61,593 nucleotides of DNA from Bacteroidales bacterium. Its GTDB lineage: Bacteria > Bacteroidota > Bacteroidia > Bacteroidales > GCA-2748055. The notes below the pieces were generated by a model. It was given only the letters and a program-made list of their open reading frames with translations, did no database searches and was not told the origin of the DNA. Shown here one piece after another: positions 1 through 8,820 of the stretch. The translations under genes and the position numbers were made by a program. The DNA lies in NCBI GenBank assembly GCA_029210725.1, contig JARGFM010000020.1, positions 1 through 61,593 of the forward strand, given 5' to 3'. Position 1 is the stretch's first letter. Each line of letters begins with the position of its first letter.

Positions 1-2
1 AT

Positions 3-341
3 AACGTTTCATGGCATGAAACTGAAGTACCTTTTGTCATTGCCAATAAGTCAGGTCTGCGACTTGAATCAAGCGGTTCGCTTACCCTGCCGGATAATGC
101 AGTTGTAAAAATAGTTGTGGGTACATGCATTGACCTGATACAAAATCCTGATGGAATCATTAACAGGGATGGTCCGGGAGTATATTTTACCTCCTTACGT
201 GATGATACATTATTAGGGGATACGGATGGCATGGGTTCTGCCCTTGTACCCCAGGATGGTGACTGGCAGGGGATCAAAATCGCTCTTAATCCCCTTACTT
301 ATGCCGCATGGTCTAATATTCTATATGATGAAATACACTAA
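3..341 (+). CDS. C-terminal end of a probable beta-helix surface protein (5' truncated by window edge)
   Basis: The reading frame is open from the first complete codon of the window to a TAA stop, so the start lies outside. An internal GTG at 117 could serve as a start but the frame continues upstream without a stop. The visible 112 residues include SGLRLESSGSLTLPDNAVV and a GVYFTSLRDDTLLGDTDG stretch followed by GDWQGI. That pattern (INFTSxxDDxxxGDTxxxG...P..GDWxGI) is the one I know from parallel beta-helix surface proteins of Bacteroidetes, often T9SS cargo. No sorting domain follows the repeat before the stop. Family assignment is by pattern memory; the function is unknown. Confidence 0.6.
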   Translation, partial: NVSWHETEVPFVIANKSGLRLESSGSLTLPDNAVVKIVVGTCIDLIQNPDGIINRDGPGVYFTSLRDDTLLGDTDGMGSALVPQDGDWQGIKIALNPLTYAAWSNILYDEIH

Positions 342-392
342 TAAAAATCTGAATACATATATCCAAGGTCACTTAATCTAACTTTTAGAGAT

Positions 393-962
393 ATGAAACA
401 CTTTATAGCGTTTACAATGCTGGTATTCTTATTCAGTTCTTCGTTGAATGCGCAGGATAGCATGTTTGAACTGAAAGACAATGTAGTAAATCTGGGAGTT
501 GGCATTGGTTCCATTTATGGATCTGGCATTTATAGCAATACCACCATACCTCCTGTTTCCATCTCCTTTGAAAAAGGCATTAAGGATGAAGTGCTGGGGA
601 AAGGGGTGATTGGAGTCGGGGCCTATCTGGGCTATACTTCCTACAAATGGCAATATACTTACATCAATACAGATTATGGCTGGAAATATTCGAACATCGT
701 GATTGGTGCACGGGGTACTTTCCACTATCCCTTGCTTGATAAACTGGATACCTATCTGGGGGTCATGCTGGGTTACAATATTGTCAGTTCGAGCTCCTTC
801 GGAACCGATGCGGGAACATATGACTATACACCAGATGCTGGCAGTATTGCGTTTTCCGGATTCGTTGGTGGTCGCTATTATTTCTCAGACACATTCTCCG
901 GATTTGCTGAATTGGGATATGGTATTGCCTATCTTAATCTGGGGATTGGCTTTAAATTCTGA
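393..962 (+). CDS. Small outer-membrane beta-barrel protein (OmpW/OprF-barrel-like)
   Basis: The 189-residue product has a clear signal peptide (MKHFIAFTMLVFLFSSSLNA, cleavage after A-Q) followed by alternating hydrophobic and aromatic strands such as GVGAYLGYTSYKWQY and GFVGGRYYFSDTFSGFAEL, ending in GFKF. A terminal aromatic residue after a last amphipathic strand is the usual beta-signal for outer-membrane insertion. Its size fits an 8-stranded barrel. It stands alone: 51 bases follow the preceding gene and a strong hairpin terminator follows its stop. No substrate can be inferred. It resembles the generic porin-family/outer-membrane beta-barrel proteins common in Bacteroidetes. Confidence 0.8.
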   Translation: MKHFIAFTMLVFLFSSSLNAQDSMFELKDNVVNLGVGIGSIYGSGIYSNTTIPPVSISFEKGIKDEVLGKGVIGVGAYLGYTSYKWQYTYINTDYGWKYSNIVIGARGTFHYPLLDKLDTYLGVMLGYNIVSSSSFGTDAGTYDYTPDAGSIAFSGFVGGRYYFSDTFSGFAELGYGIAYLNLGIGFKF

Positions 963-985
963 GAGATGAATCCAAGTTGTCTTGA

Positions 986-1014
986 CCCCGGCGCAAAGTT
1001 TGCGCCGGGGTTTT
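986..1014 (+). terminator. Intrinsic terminator after the beta-barrel gene
   Basis: A perfect 12-bp inverted repeat (CCCCGGCGCAAA and TTTGCGCCGGGG, separated by one base) is followed directly by TTTT. It starts 23 bases after the stop of the preceding gene. GC-rich stem plus U-tract is the classic Rho-independent form. Confidence 0.9.
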
Positions 1015-1024
1015 GATATGGTAT

Positions 1025-1160
1025 GGTATGCCCGGCAGGGCACAGATACCTGAAGGTGAAAGTCCTCTATGCGCCCGGATTACGGGATGCTCAAACCTTA
1101 ACCCGTACACCTGGTGGAGATAGAAAAGCCAGGTATAGAGAAAAGAAGCCCTGGCTTTCA
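1025..1160 (+). other. Structured-RNA-like stretch, possibly a group II intron domain I remnant
   Basis: This short stretch holds several nested or consecutive inverted repeats: TACGGG (1081-1086) with CCCGTA (1102-1107), AAAGCCAGG (1125-1133) with CCTGGCTTT (1150-1158), and an outer GGGC/GCCC pair. It contains AGGTGAAAGTCCTCT, which resembles a conserved piece of bacterial group II intron domain I as I remember it. No reverse transcriptase or domain V is visible. It ends at the broken 5' edge of a response-regulator gene, so an old insertion followed by deletion is a reasonable reading. Alternative: an unrelated small structured RNA or chance hairpins. Confidence 0.3.
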
Positions 1161-1167
1161 TTGAAAT

Positions 1168-1398
1168 ATGCCAAAAGTTGCCGGTCTGGAGGTTCTGAAA
1201 GTCCTGAAAAAACATCCGGAATTCAAAACCATCCCCGTAGTGGTACTCACCACTTCTTCCGAATCGTCCGATGTACATTCCGCCTACCTGCTTGGCGCAA
1301 ATTCCTACATTGTAAAACCGGTGGACTTTGAGAAATTCCAGGAAGTGGCCAGGCAAATCGATCTCTACTGGAGGGTATTTAACAAAGTCGATCAATAA
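1168..1398 (+). pseudogene. Truncated response regulator receiver domain (N-terminal half missing)
   Basis: The 76 residues match the second half of a CheY/Rcp1-type receiver: MPKVAGLEVLKVLKK (the stretch just after the phosphorylated Asp), IPVVVLTTSS (beta-4 with the conserved Thr/Ser), LGANSYIVKPVDFEKF (beta-5 with the invariant Lys). The N-terminal acidic pocket and the phospho-acceptor Asp are absent. A TGA codon lies in frame immediately upstream, and the sequence before it (1025-1160) is unrelated structured-looking DNA. The fragment cannot be a working receiver. It ends at its own natural stop, so the loss is at the 5' side only. Confidence 0.8.
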
Positions 1399-1592
1399 GC
1401 CACTGCTGCCGGAGCAGCTTCCCAGGAGCTCCGTAATTATTTATATTTGATCTATATTAATTTGCAACTCACTGAACAAGTGCGCACTATTTAACCTCTT
1501 TTCCTGAGCGAAGCGGAGAGAGCTTGTCTTCTTCAAAATTGCCACAAAATTGACTTCTACTTTCGGGTAATCAAAATCAAACAAACCACGCA

Positions 1593-3704
1593 ATGAAAAA
1601 AACTCTGTTTATAATTCTCTGTTTGTGGGCCTCACAGGCCATTCTGTCCGGACAGCCCGATACTCTGATAATCAACCAGTATGATCTGGAAGGCGTAGTG
1701 ATTTCGGCCGACAAAAGAGCATCCGGCATCATGGACGTGCCTGCATCGGTAAGTTCGCTTTCTGGTATTTCAGTAAAAAACGACAGGATCGGTTCTACCA
1801 CTGATCTGACCGGTCCGATCCCCAATTTATACATGCCCGACTATGGCTCCAGGCTGACCTCTCCCATTTACATCCGGGGGATCGGATCCAGAATAAACTC
1901 TCCCTCTGTCGGGTTCTATATGGATGAGGTGGCGCTCTTTGAAAAGGCGGCCTTTGACCTGGATCTCTACAACATCGAACGGATCGAAGTATTGCGTGGT
2001 CCTCAGGGTACCTTATACGGAAGAAATACCCTGGGCGGTATCGTTCATGTGATTACCCGAGAACCCGATAACCGGCCGGGCCTGGGAATTTCTGCAGAAC
2101 TGGGTACTTACGGGAACCAGCAGTATCAGGTAATGCTGGAAAATCCTGTCGTCAGGGACAGGCTTTATGTACAGGTCAATGGATATTACCGCACCCGAAA
2201 TGGTTTCCATATCAATCAGTTTAACGGCGAAGCGGTGGACGGGATGAACAGTGGCGGCGGAAGTATTAAACTCCTGTTCCATCCATCGCCCCGTTCAAAA
2301 ATCACCCTCAGTACCAGCCTCGACCTGAGTTCGGAAGGGGCCTATCCGTATGCCGTGGTGACTGAAGACGGAGATGAACTGCCGATCAATTACGATCATG
2401 AAAGCTCGTACCAGCGGGAAATGACCGGGACCTCGCTTCGGTATGAACGGACCGGTGATGTGATCACGATCAATAGCATCTCTTCCTTTCAAAGCCTGAA
2501 GGGCCTGCAGGACATCGATCAGGATTTTACTCCGGACGACCTGTTTACCGTGACCCAGGACCAGGATCAGAAACTTTTTACCCAGGAAATCCGGATCGGG
2601 AACACGGATAATCGTTCCAGGCTCAACTGGGTCACCGGCATATATGGATTTTACCAGGCCAATGACCAGGAGGTGGGTGTGGAATTTGGCCTGGACGGGA
2701 TAACGAGATTCAGGCTTCCGTATGAAAGCTATTCCTATAAGAAGCTGAACGACATGACCAATTACGGCCTGGCCATGTTTGGGCAGGGAACCCTGAGCGA
2801 CCTGCTGGTCCGGGACCTGTCCCTGACCCTGGGGATGCGTGTGGATTACGAAAATGATGCACTGGATTACTATTATGAGAGATACCCGGACGGAGCGACA
2901 GTTCCCACAGAGGATTTTGAATCCGGATTTGACTTTTTCGAGATTCTCCCCAAGCTCTCCCTGAATTACAAATGGTCGGAGAACCAGATGAACTACCTGA
3001 GCGTGACCCGGGGATATAAAAGCGGTGGATTCAATACCACCTTTGAACGGGAGGAGGACCGCTCCTTCCTGCCGGAGTACAGCTGGAACTATGAGATGGG
3101 CTGGAAGGCTTCCCTGGAAAGTAAAAAAGCCAATCTGCGGATGGCCCTTTTCTACATCGACTGGGAGGACCTTCAGGTGTATCAGCCGGTGCCCAGCGGA
3201 AGGGGCTCCATGTTGAAAAATGCAGCGAGTGCATTCAGTCAGGGCATAGAGCTGGAGGTGAGTCTGCTTCCGGTAAGCAATCTAAGGATCACCGGAAACC
3301 TGGGCTACTCAGACACCCGTTTTGTGGATTTTACTCCCGATCCGGATGAAACCCTGAATTACAGCGGAAATAAGGTCCCCTATGTTCCCGATCTCACCGG
3401 ATTTTTATCAGCCTCTTTCAGGGTCCCCCTGAAGGGAGATATCTTTCACGATCTTGTTTTTTCTGCAAACTGGAGAGAGATAGGTAAAATTTTCTGGAAC
3501 GATGCCAATGAGTATTTTCAGGAGGCTTACGGATTACTGGCAGCCAATATGGCCATCGGAATTTCAGATTTTACCCTCAGACTCTGGACCGCGAACCTGC
3601 TGAATACCAGCTACCGCTCCTTCCAGTTTGAATCGCTCGGACTAGTTTATGCGCAACCCGGCAGGCCCCGCAGTTTCGGTCTCACCCTGAGCTATTCACT
3701 ATAA
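1593..3704 (+). CDS. TonB-dependent outer-membrane receptor (siderophore/porphyrin type)
   Basis: The 703-residue protein has a signal peptide, a plug domain (about residues 45-160) with PIYIRGIGSR and the canonical IERIEVLRGPQGTLYGRNT signature, then a 22-strand-type barrel ending in LTLSYSL with a terminal hydrophobic strand. It lacks the CarboxypepD-like N-terminal extension of SusC-type glycan receptors, so it looks like an iron-complex receptor. It heads a plus-strand run with an AmpG/RhtX-like permease and hemN-hemG-hemH. From this context I infer uptake of haem, a porphyrin precursor or a siderophore. A weak promoter candidate (TTG at 1539, TACTTTCG at 1558) lies about 30 bases before the ATG. 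The ligand is not readable from sequence. Confidence 0.88.
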   Translation: MKKTLFIILCLWASQAILSGQPDTLIINQYDLEGVVISADKRASGIMDVPASVSSLSGISVKNDRIGSTTDLTGPIPNLYMPDYGSRLTSPIYIRGIGSRINSPSVGFYMDEVALFEKAAFDLDLYNIERIEVLRGPQGTLYGRNTLGGIVHVITREPDNRPGLGISAELGTYGNQQYQVMLENPVVRDRLYVQVNGYYRTRNGFHINQFNGEAVDGMNSGGGSIKLLFHPSPRSKITLSTSLDLSSEGAYPYAVVTEDGDELPINYDHESSYQREMTGTSLRYERTGDVITINSISSFQSLKGLQDIDQDFTPDDLFTVTQDQDQKLFTQEIRIGNTDNRSRLNWVTGIYGFYQANDQEVGVEFGLDGITRFRLPYESYSYKKLNDMTNYGLAMFGQGTLSDLLVRDLSLTLGMRVDYENDALDYYYERYPDGATVPTEDFESGFDFFEILPKLSLNYKWSENQMNYLSVTRGYKSGGFNTTFEREEDRSFLPEYSWNYEMGWKASLESKKANLRMALFYIDWEDLQVYQPVPSGRGSMLKNAASAFSQGIELEVSLLPVSNLRITGNLGYSDTRFVDFTPDPDETLNYSGNKVPYVPDLTGFLSASFRVPLKGDIFHDLVFSANWREIGKIFWNDANEYFQEAYGLLAANMAIGISDFTLRLWTANLLNTSYRSFQFESLGLVYAQPGRPRSFGLTLSYSL

Positions 3705-3735
3705 TCGTCCGGTCAGACGATCCCGGGACAAAGCG

Positions 3736-4998
3736 ATGAAGATGAATCCAGTGCAGAAACATACTACGCTGCTGAGCTTATATGTGGCGCAATCCGTTCC
3801 CATGAGCTTTTTTTCCACGGTATTGCCGGTGATCATGCGAATGGAAAACTATTCCCTGGAAAGCATCGGCCTGATGCAGCTGATCAAAATCCCGTGGATC
3901 CTTAAATTCTTCTGGGCCCCGCTGGTTGACCGGAATGCCGGAAAAAAACACGGATACAAAAGCTGGATCATCGCCTCAGAACTATTTTACGCCGTGGTTA
4001 TTATATCCATTGGTTTTTTTAGCCTGGCTACCGATTTTAAAACCATTGTCGTGCTGATGATCGCAGCCTTTTTCCTGTCGGCCACCCAGGATATTGCTTC
4101 CGATGCCCTGGCGATAAAGATCCTTTTGAAAAGCCAGCGTTCCATGGGTAACAGCATGCAATCGTCCGGCAGTTTTTTGGGGACCCTGTTTGGCAGTGGT
4201 GTTTTGCTGATCCTTTATCCCTCCCTCGGATGGCAGGGGATCATGTTCCTGTTAAGCGGCATTGTACTAATCGCCCTGGTCCCGATGATACTCAATGTAA
4301 AGAATGCTTCGACCCTGGCCCCGGTCGATGCCACTCCGGCAAACTGGCGCGATGTCTTTACATTTTTCCGTTCATCCATTGTCGTCAGACGGATTCTCTT
4401 CCTGATGATTTATTACTCGGGAATCCTGGGAATCCTGGTCATGCTGAAACCCTATCTGGTTGACCTGGGCTATGAGATAAAGAAGATCGGATTTATTGCA
4501 GGGATCTATGGCACGGGAATTGGTGCTGCCTGTGCATTTTTATCAGGGTTCATCATCAGACGGATCGGGAATCGCAAAGCGGTATTTGTCATGGCAGGCT
4601 ACAGTTTTCTGACTGCCTTATATTTTTCAAGTTTTATGATCCATATGCCCCATCCGCTGGTCATCTATATCGGAGTGGCCCTTCTGTGGAGCAGCTATGC
4701 CATGTCGTCCGTGGTCGTGTATACCGTTTCAATGAACCTGGTCAGGCCGGGCAGGGAAGGCACCGATTATTCCATTCAGATCGTTGTCACCCACCTCAGC
4801 GGACTGTTGATGGCTGTGTTAAGCGGCTTTATTGCTGAAAGAATCAATTATGCCGGATTCTTTGGTATGGAAGCCACCTGGGCATTTATGGTCCTGATTT
4901 TTTCTTCACTGCTATATAAAGAACACGGAGATCCTGAACTCTGGGAGTTATGGACCTCCGGGGAACGAAAGTTATCATGGAAATGGATAAGAAAATAA
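3736..4998 (+). CDS. MFS permease of the AmpG/PAT or RhtX/FptX type
   Basis: The 420-residue protein is highly hydrophobic with about 12 membrane helices. It carries features of the PAT branch of MFS: LYVAQSVPMSFFSTVLPV in helix 1, PWILKFFWAPLVDR at the first cytoplasmic loop and FLSATQDIASDALAI in helix 4. This branch includes AmpG (muropeptide import) and the RhtX/FptX single-subunit siderophore importers. It begins 31 bases after the TonB receptor and overlaps hemN by 22 bases, so it is translated as part of that operon. A cytoplasmic-membrane step for the receptor's ligand is the simplest inference. No ampC- or peptidoglycan-recycling gene is nearby, which argues against a classic AmpG role. 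Confidence 0.85.
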   Translation: MKMNPVQKHTTLLSLYVAQSVPMSFFSTVLPVIMRMENYSLESIGLMQLIKIPWILKFFWAPLVDRNAGKKHGYKSWIIASELFYAVVIISIGFFSLATDFKTIVVLMIAAFFLSATQDIASDALAIKILLKSQRSMGNSMQSSGSFLGTLFGSGVLLILYPSLGWQGIMFLLSGIVLIALVPMILNVKNASTLAPVDATPANWRDVFTFFRSSIVVRRILFLMIYYSGILGILVMLKPYLVDLGYEIKKIGFIAGIYGTGIGAACAFLSGFIIRRIGNRKAVFVMAGYSFLTALYFSSFMIHMPHPLVIYIGVALLWSSYAMSSVVVYTVSMNLVRPGREGTDYSIQIVVTHLSGLLMAVLSGFIAERINYAGFFGMEATWAFMVLIFSSLLYKEHGDPELWELWTSGERKLSWKWIRK

Positions 4999-6353
4999 TC
5001 GAACGCTACGACAAGCCCGGCCCAAGATACACCAGTTACCCCCCGGCCAGCCTGTTTAAGGAAGGATTCACTGAAAAAGCGTATACAGAGGCGATCGTCC
5101 TGTCCAACAGGGATGGCCATCCGGGAATATCTCTTTATGTCCATGTCCCTTTTTGTCCGCGCCTTTGTCATTTCTGCGGGTGCAACACCACCCTTGGGAA
5201 AGACCGGGGATTTATCGCCCGATATTTTGACGCCCTGCTTGAAGAAATCGACCGGGTTGCAGGATATCTGGACAGGAAGCGGATGGTTACCCAGATTCAC
5301 TGGGGAGGAGGCACTCCCAACTCCGTGGAGTGGTCGCTGATTGAAAAAGTCATGGACCGCTTCCGCTCACATTTCAGGATGGCTGAAGATGCAGAGGTAG
5401 CCATGGAGTGCAGTCCGGCCTATCTCGGCCTCTCCGATATTGACCGACTGAACGACATGGGGTTCAACCGCATAAGCCTGGGCATTCAGGATTTCAATGA
5501 GTCGGTCCTGGATATTATTAACCGGGCACCCTCCAGATTGCCCGTGGAGGAACTGGTGGGCTATATCCGTTTGAAAAGCAAGGCCAGGGTCAATCTGGAT
5601 TTTGTGTATGGCCTGCCCGGACAAAGCCTGCAGGGCTACCTGGAGACATTGAAAAGAGGGGCCTCCATCCGGCCCGACCGGATGGTCACTTTCTCTTACG
5701 CCCATGTTCCCTGGGTTAAAAAGAACCAGAAGATTCTCGAAAGGAGCCATATTCCCGGGCCCGAAATAAAGCTTGAAATGCTTTTGCAGGGCTGCGAATA
5801 TCTGACCTCTGCGGCTTACGATCCCATCGGCATGGATCACTTTGCACTTCCCGGGGATGAAATGGCCAAGGCGTACCGGGACAAAACACTGCACAGGAAT
5901 TTTCAGGGTTATTGCACCAAAAGACATACGGGACAGGTTTACGCGTTTGGTGCCTCGTCCATCAGTCAGCTGGAAAACGCATATATACAAAACACCAAGG
6001 AACCGGCTGCTTATGTGGAAAGGATAGAAAGCGGTGCGCTGGCCAGCGAAAGAGGATATCTGCTGAACCCTCGGGAGAGAATCATCCGGAATGTGATCAA
6101 TCAGCTCATGTGCAATGGAATGGTGGACTTTAAAGAGGAGGCCAAAAAACATGGTATGCTCCCGGCCGAACTGGAAAGCATGCTTCAGTATTCCCGGGAA
6201 AAGTTCCAAAAGCTGGAGCAGGACGGACTCCTGGTAAACGGTCAGGGTCGGATCGAATCCACCAGGCTGGGGATGTTGCTCATACGGGTTATTGCCAGAG
6301 AGCTGGATCCTGATTTTGCAAGCTATCAAACCGTATTTTCAAAAACCATATAA
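4977..6353 (+). CDS. hemN: Oxygen-independent coproporphyrinogen III oxidase (radical SAM)
   Basis: This cytoplasmic radical-SAM enzyme decarboxylates coproporphyrinogen III to protoporphyrinogen IX without oxygen. The 458-residue length equals that of E. coli HemN. It starts with IIERYDKPGPRYTSYPP, the typical HemN N-terminus, and carries YVHVPFCPRLCHFCGCNT, giving the CxxxCxFCxC iron-sulfur/SAM motif, plus HWGGGTPN and GLPGQS. I chose the ATG at 4977 over an upstream one at 4950 because the family start falls there. It overlaps the permease gene by 22 bases and hemG by one base (TAATG). An anaerobic-type enzyme suits low-oxygen growth. No other haem-pathway gene before this step is in the window. 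Confidence 0.96.
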   Translation: MEMDKKIIERYDKPGPRYTSYPPASLFKEGFTEKAYTEAIVLSNRDGHPGISLYVHVPFCPRLCHFCGCNTTLGKDRGFIARYFDALLEEIDRVAGYLDRKRMVTQIHWGGGTPNSVEWSLIEKVMDRFRSHFRMAEDAEVAMECSPAYLGLSDIDRLNDMGFNRISLGIQDFNESVLDIINRAPSRLPVEELVGYIRLKSKARVNLDFVYGLPGQSLQGYLETLKRGASIRPDRMVTFSYAHVPWVKKNQKILERSHIPGPEIKLEMLLQGCEYLTSAAYDPIGMDHFALPGDEMAKAYRDKTLHRNFQGYCTKRHTGQVYAFGASSISQLENAYIQNTKEPAAYVERIESGALASERGYLLNPRERIIRNVINQLMCNGMVDFKEEAKKHGMLPAELESMLQYSREKFQKLEQDGLLVNGQGRIESTRLGMLLIRVIARELDPDFASYQTVFSKTI

Positions 6354-7747
6354 TGGGAGATAAAGGGAAAGAGGAAACAAAAGACTGTATAATCGTCGGA
6401 GCAGGGATCACAGGTTTAAGCGCTGCATTTTACCTGCAAAGGGCCGGAGTGGATTTCCTGGTTCTGGAAGAAAAAGAGCAGGTGGGCGGAGTGATCAAAA
6501 CGATCCGGGAGGATGGCTTCCTGTTCGAAACCGGTCCGAATTCGGGGGTACTCGGGAATCCCGAAACAGCCATTCTGTTTGAGGACCTGGCCGGTGAGGT
6601 TGAGATAGAAATAGCCAGGCCGGCGGTCAAAAAAAGATATGTTTTAAAAGAGGGCCAATGGCAGGCCCTTCCTTCCGGGCTGGTTCAGGCCATCCGGACC
6701 CCTTTGTTTTCCTTTCAGGATAAACTGAGGATCCTGGGAGAACCCTTTCGTCCAAGGGGGATTAACCCGGAGGAGAGCCTGAAACAAATGGTCATCCGGC
6801 GTCTGGGCCGGTCCTATCTGGATTATGCCGTGGATCCCTTCATTCTGGGCGTTTATGCAGGCGATCCGGAGCTGCTTATCCCCAGGTATGCTTTGCCAAA
6901 ATTATACGCTCTCGAGCAGGAATACGGAAGTTTCATCGGAGGTGCCTTCAAAAAGAGATTCCGGAAAGGAACAGGGGAAACGGAAAAGAAAGCCACCCGG
7001 GAGGTTTTTTCAGTTAAAGGAGGCCTGGAAGCACTTGTCAGGGCACTATACGTGAAATCGGGCACGGGAAACTTTCGCCTGGGTGCCGTCGATATCCGGA
7101 TTAAAAAGCAGCAGCAGGGATACAAGGTATCGTGGAACACTCCGGATGGCACTCTGAAGGTTTGTAAGACAAATAATGTGATCATCACCACTGGTTCGCA
7201 CAAGTTGCCGGGGCTGGTTGCCGACCTGAATGATAATAAGCTCGCAGCTCTTACAAACCTGCGATATGCCAGGGTTATCGAGGTAGCCGTTGGCTTTCAG
7301 GAATGGAGCGGAATGACTCTGGATGCATTCGGCGGACTGATCCCATTTAAGGAAAACCGTGATTTACTCGGGATATTATTCACCTCCGCCTTCCTCACCG
7401 GCAGGGCACCGGAAAAAGGTTCGCTGTTTACGGTTTTTTTAGGCGGAATCAGAAGACCCGAACTCTTTGATCTGAGTGATGAGGAAATATTTGAGACCGT
7501 GAAAAAAGAGTTCACCGTTTTGATGGGGACCGACAGCTTTGAACCCCGCCTTTTCAGGATATTCAGACATGAGTGGGCCATACCTCAGTACGAAAAATCC
7601 AGTGGCAGAAGGTTTGAGGCCGTGGAACAGATTGAAAAGGAGTACGAAGGCCTGTTCCTGCGGGGCAATTTTCAGGGAGGCATCGGACTGGCCGACCGGA
7701 TCAGGCAGGGAAAACTGTCTGCAGCACATATCAAAGAAGGCTTATGA
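6353..7747 (+). CDS. hemG: Protoporphyrinogen oxidase, FAD-dependent HemY/HemG type
   Basis: The 464-residue flavoprotein oxidises protoporphyrinogen IX to protoporphyrin IX. The N-terminal Rossmann motif is DCIIVGAGITGLSAAFYLQ, followed by an acidic E that binds ribose (VLEEKEQVGG) and FLFETGPNSG, typical of the eukaryote-like PPOX family. The C-terminus has FLRGNFQGGIGLADRI, the second FAD-contacting signature. Membership in the amine-oxidase/PPOX superfamily is secure. The oxygen-dependent HemY type usually uses O2 as acceptor, which contrasts with the anaerobic HemN beside it. It overlaps hemN and hemH by 1 and 4 bases, so translation is coupled. Confidence 0.95.
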   Translation: MGDKGKEETKDCIIVGAGITGLSAAFYLQRAGVDFLVLEEKEQVGGVIKTIREDGFLFETGPNSGVLGNPETAILFEDLAGEVEIEIARPAVKKRYVLKEGQWQALPSGLVQAIRTPLFSFQDKLRILGEPFRPRGINPEESLKQMVIRRLGRSYLDYAVDPFILGVYAGDPELLIPRYALPKLYALEQEYGSFIGGAFKKRFRKGTGETEKKATREVFSVKGGLEALVRALYVKSGTGNFRLGAVDIRIKKQQQGYKVSWNTPDGTLKVCKTNNVIITTGSHKLPGLVADLNDNKLAALTNLRYARVIEVAVGFQEWSGMTLDAFGGLIPFKENRDLLGILFTSAFLTGRAPEKGSLFTVFLGGIRRPELFDLSDEEIFETVKKEFTVLMGTDSFEPRLFRIFRHEWAIPQYEKSSGRRFEAVEQIEKEYEGLFLRGNFQGGIGLADRIRQGKLSAAHIKEGL

Positions 7748-8799
7748 GCAAACCGGAAAAGGCAGTCATACTGGTGAATCTTGGAAGTCCCGCTTCGTCC
7801 CGGATCACCGATGTGCGTTGCTATTTGAAAGAGTTCCTCTCCGACCCCTCAGTCATAGATCTGCCCGCCTGGATACGGCAGCCCCTGGTTCATGGCCTTA
7901 TTGTTCCGCTCCGTTCCTTCCGCTCTGCAAAGCGATATGCAAAACTTCAGACAGAAAGGGGGTTTCCCCTGCTTTACCACAGCCGGGACCTGGAGGATGC
8001 GGTCAGGGTGCAACTGCCGGCGGATACCAGACTCTTTCTGGCAATGAGGTACGGAGAACCTTCGCTGAAGAATCTGCTCCGTAGTATCCGGACCAGGAAC
8101 TATACCGAATTGATGGTGATCCCGCTTTACCCTCAATTTGCCACTTCCACCACCGGGAGCATCGTTAAATTATTGCTGCAGGAGCTGGATGGATTCGAAA
8201 TAGCAGCGAAGACCTCCCTGATCATGCCCTTTCATACTGCAGAAGGCTTCACCGGATTATGGGCAGAAAAAATTTCGGTTCTCCGGCCCGGCAGTTACGA
8301 TGCCCTGGTATTCAGTTATCATGGCATCCCGGTGCGGCAGACCCTGAAAGGACATCCGGGACATTCCTGTGAAACCATGGATTGCGAAAACAGCTACCGC
8401 TCCGCGAACAGATTTTGTTACCGGGCAGCCTGCTTTCATACCACCAGGTCTATTTCCACCCGGCTGAAGTTGGAAAATCAGCAGCTAATTACTTCCTTTC
8501 AATCCAGGTTTGGCCGGAACTGGTTATCACCTTTCACGGTCGATATTCTCAGGAAGCTGGCCGGGGAAGGAAAGGCCCGGGTTCTTGTAATCAGTCCGTC
8601 CTTCGTTGCCGACTGTCTGGAAACCACGGTGGAAATCGGGGACGAATACAAGACCGTATTTATGTCCGAAGGAGGCAGGGAGCTCACCCTGGTACCTTCC
8701 CTGAATGCCGGTCCGGACTGGGCCGGATTAATCACGAAACTTATCGGCCAACCCGGCGAATATGCACAATCCCTGGACGGGACTGAACTGCCGCATTAA
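7744..8799 (+). CDS. hemH: Ferrochelatase
   Basis: Ferrochelatase inserts Fe2+ into protoporphyrin IX to make haem. The 351-residue protein starts with AVILVNLGSPASS, has LMVIPLYPQFATSTTGS, the catalytic-histidine motif FSYHGIPVRQ, and SPSFVADCLETTVEIGDEY with the conserved Glu. Between these lie CETMDCE and FCYRAACFHTTR, cysteine pairs that occur in many Bacteroidetes ferrochelatases and may hold a cluster or disulfide. The ATG overlaps the hemG stop (ATGA). It is the last gene of the operon and ends 21 bases before the converging beta-propeller gene. Confidence 0.96.
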   Translation: MSKPEKAVILVNLGSPASSRITDVRCYLKEFLSDPSVIDLPAWIRQPLVHGLIVPLRSFRSAKRYAKLQTERGFPLLYHSRDLEDAVRVQLPADTRLFLAMRYGEPSLKNLLRSIRTRNYTELMVIPLYPQFATSTTGSIVKLLLQELDGFEIAAKTSLIMPFHTAEGFTGLWAEKISVLRPGSYDALVFSYHGIPVRQTLKGHPGHSCETMDCENSYRSANRFCYRAACFHTTRSISTRLKLENQQLITSFQSRFGRNWLSPFTVDILRKLAGEGKARVLVISPSFVADCLETTVEIGDEYKTVFMSEGGRELTLVPSLNAGPDWAGLITKLIGQPGEYAQSLDGTELPH

Positions 8800-8820
8800 G
8801 CGATCCCGGTCTGGCTGTTA

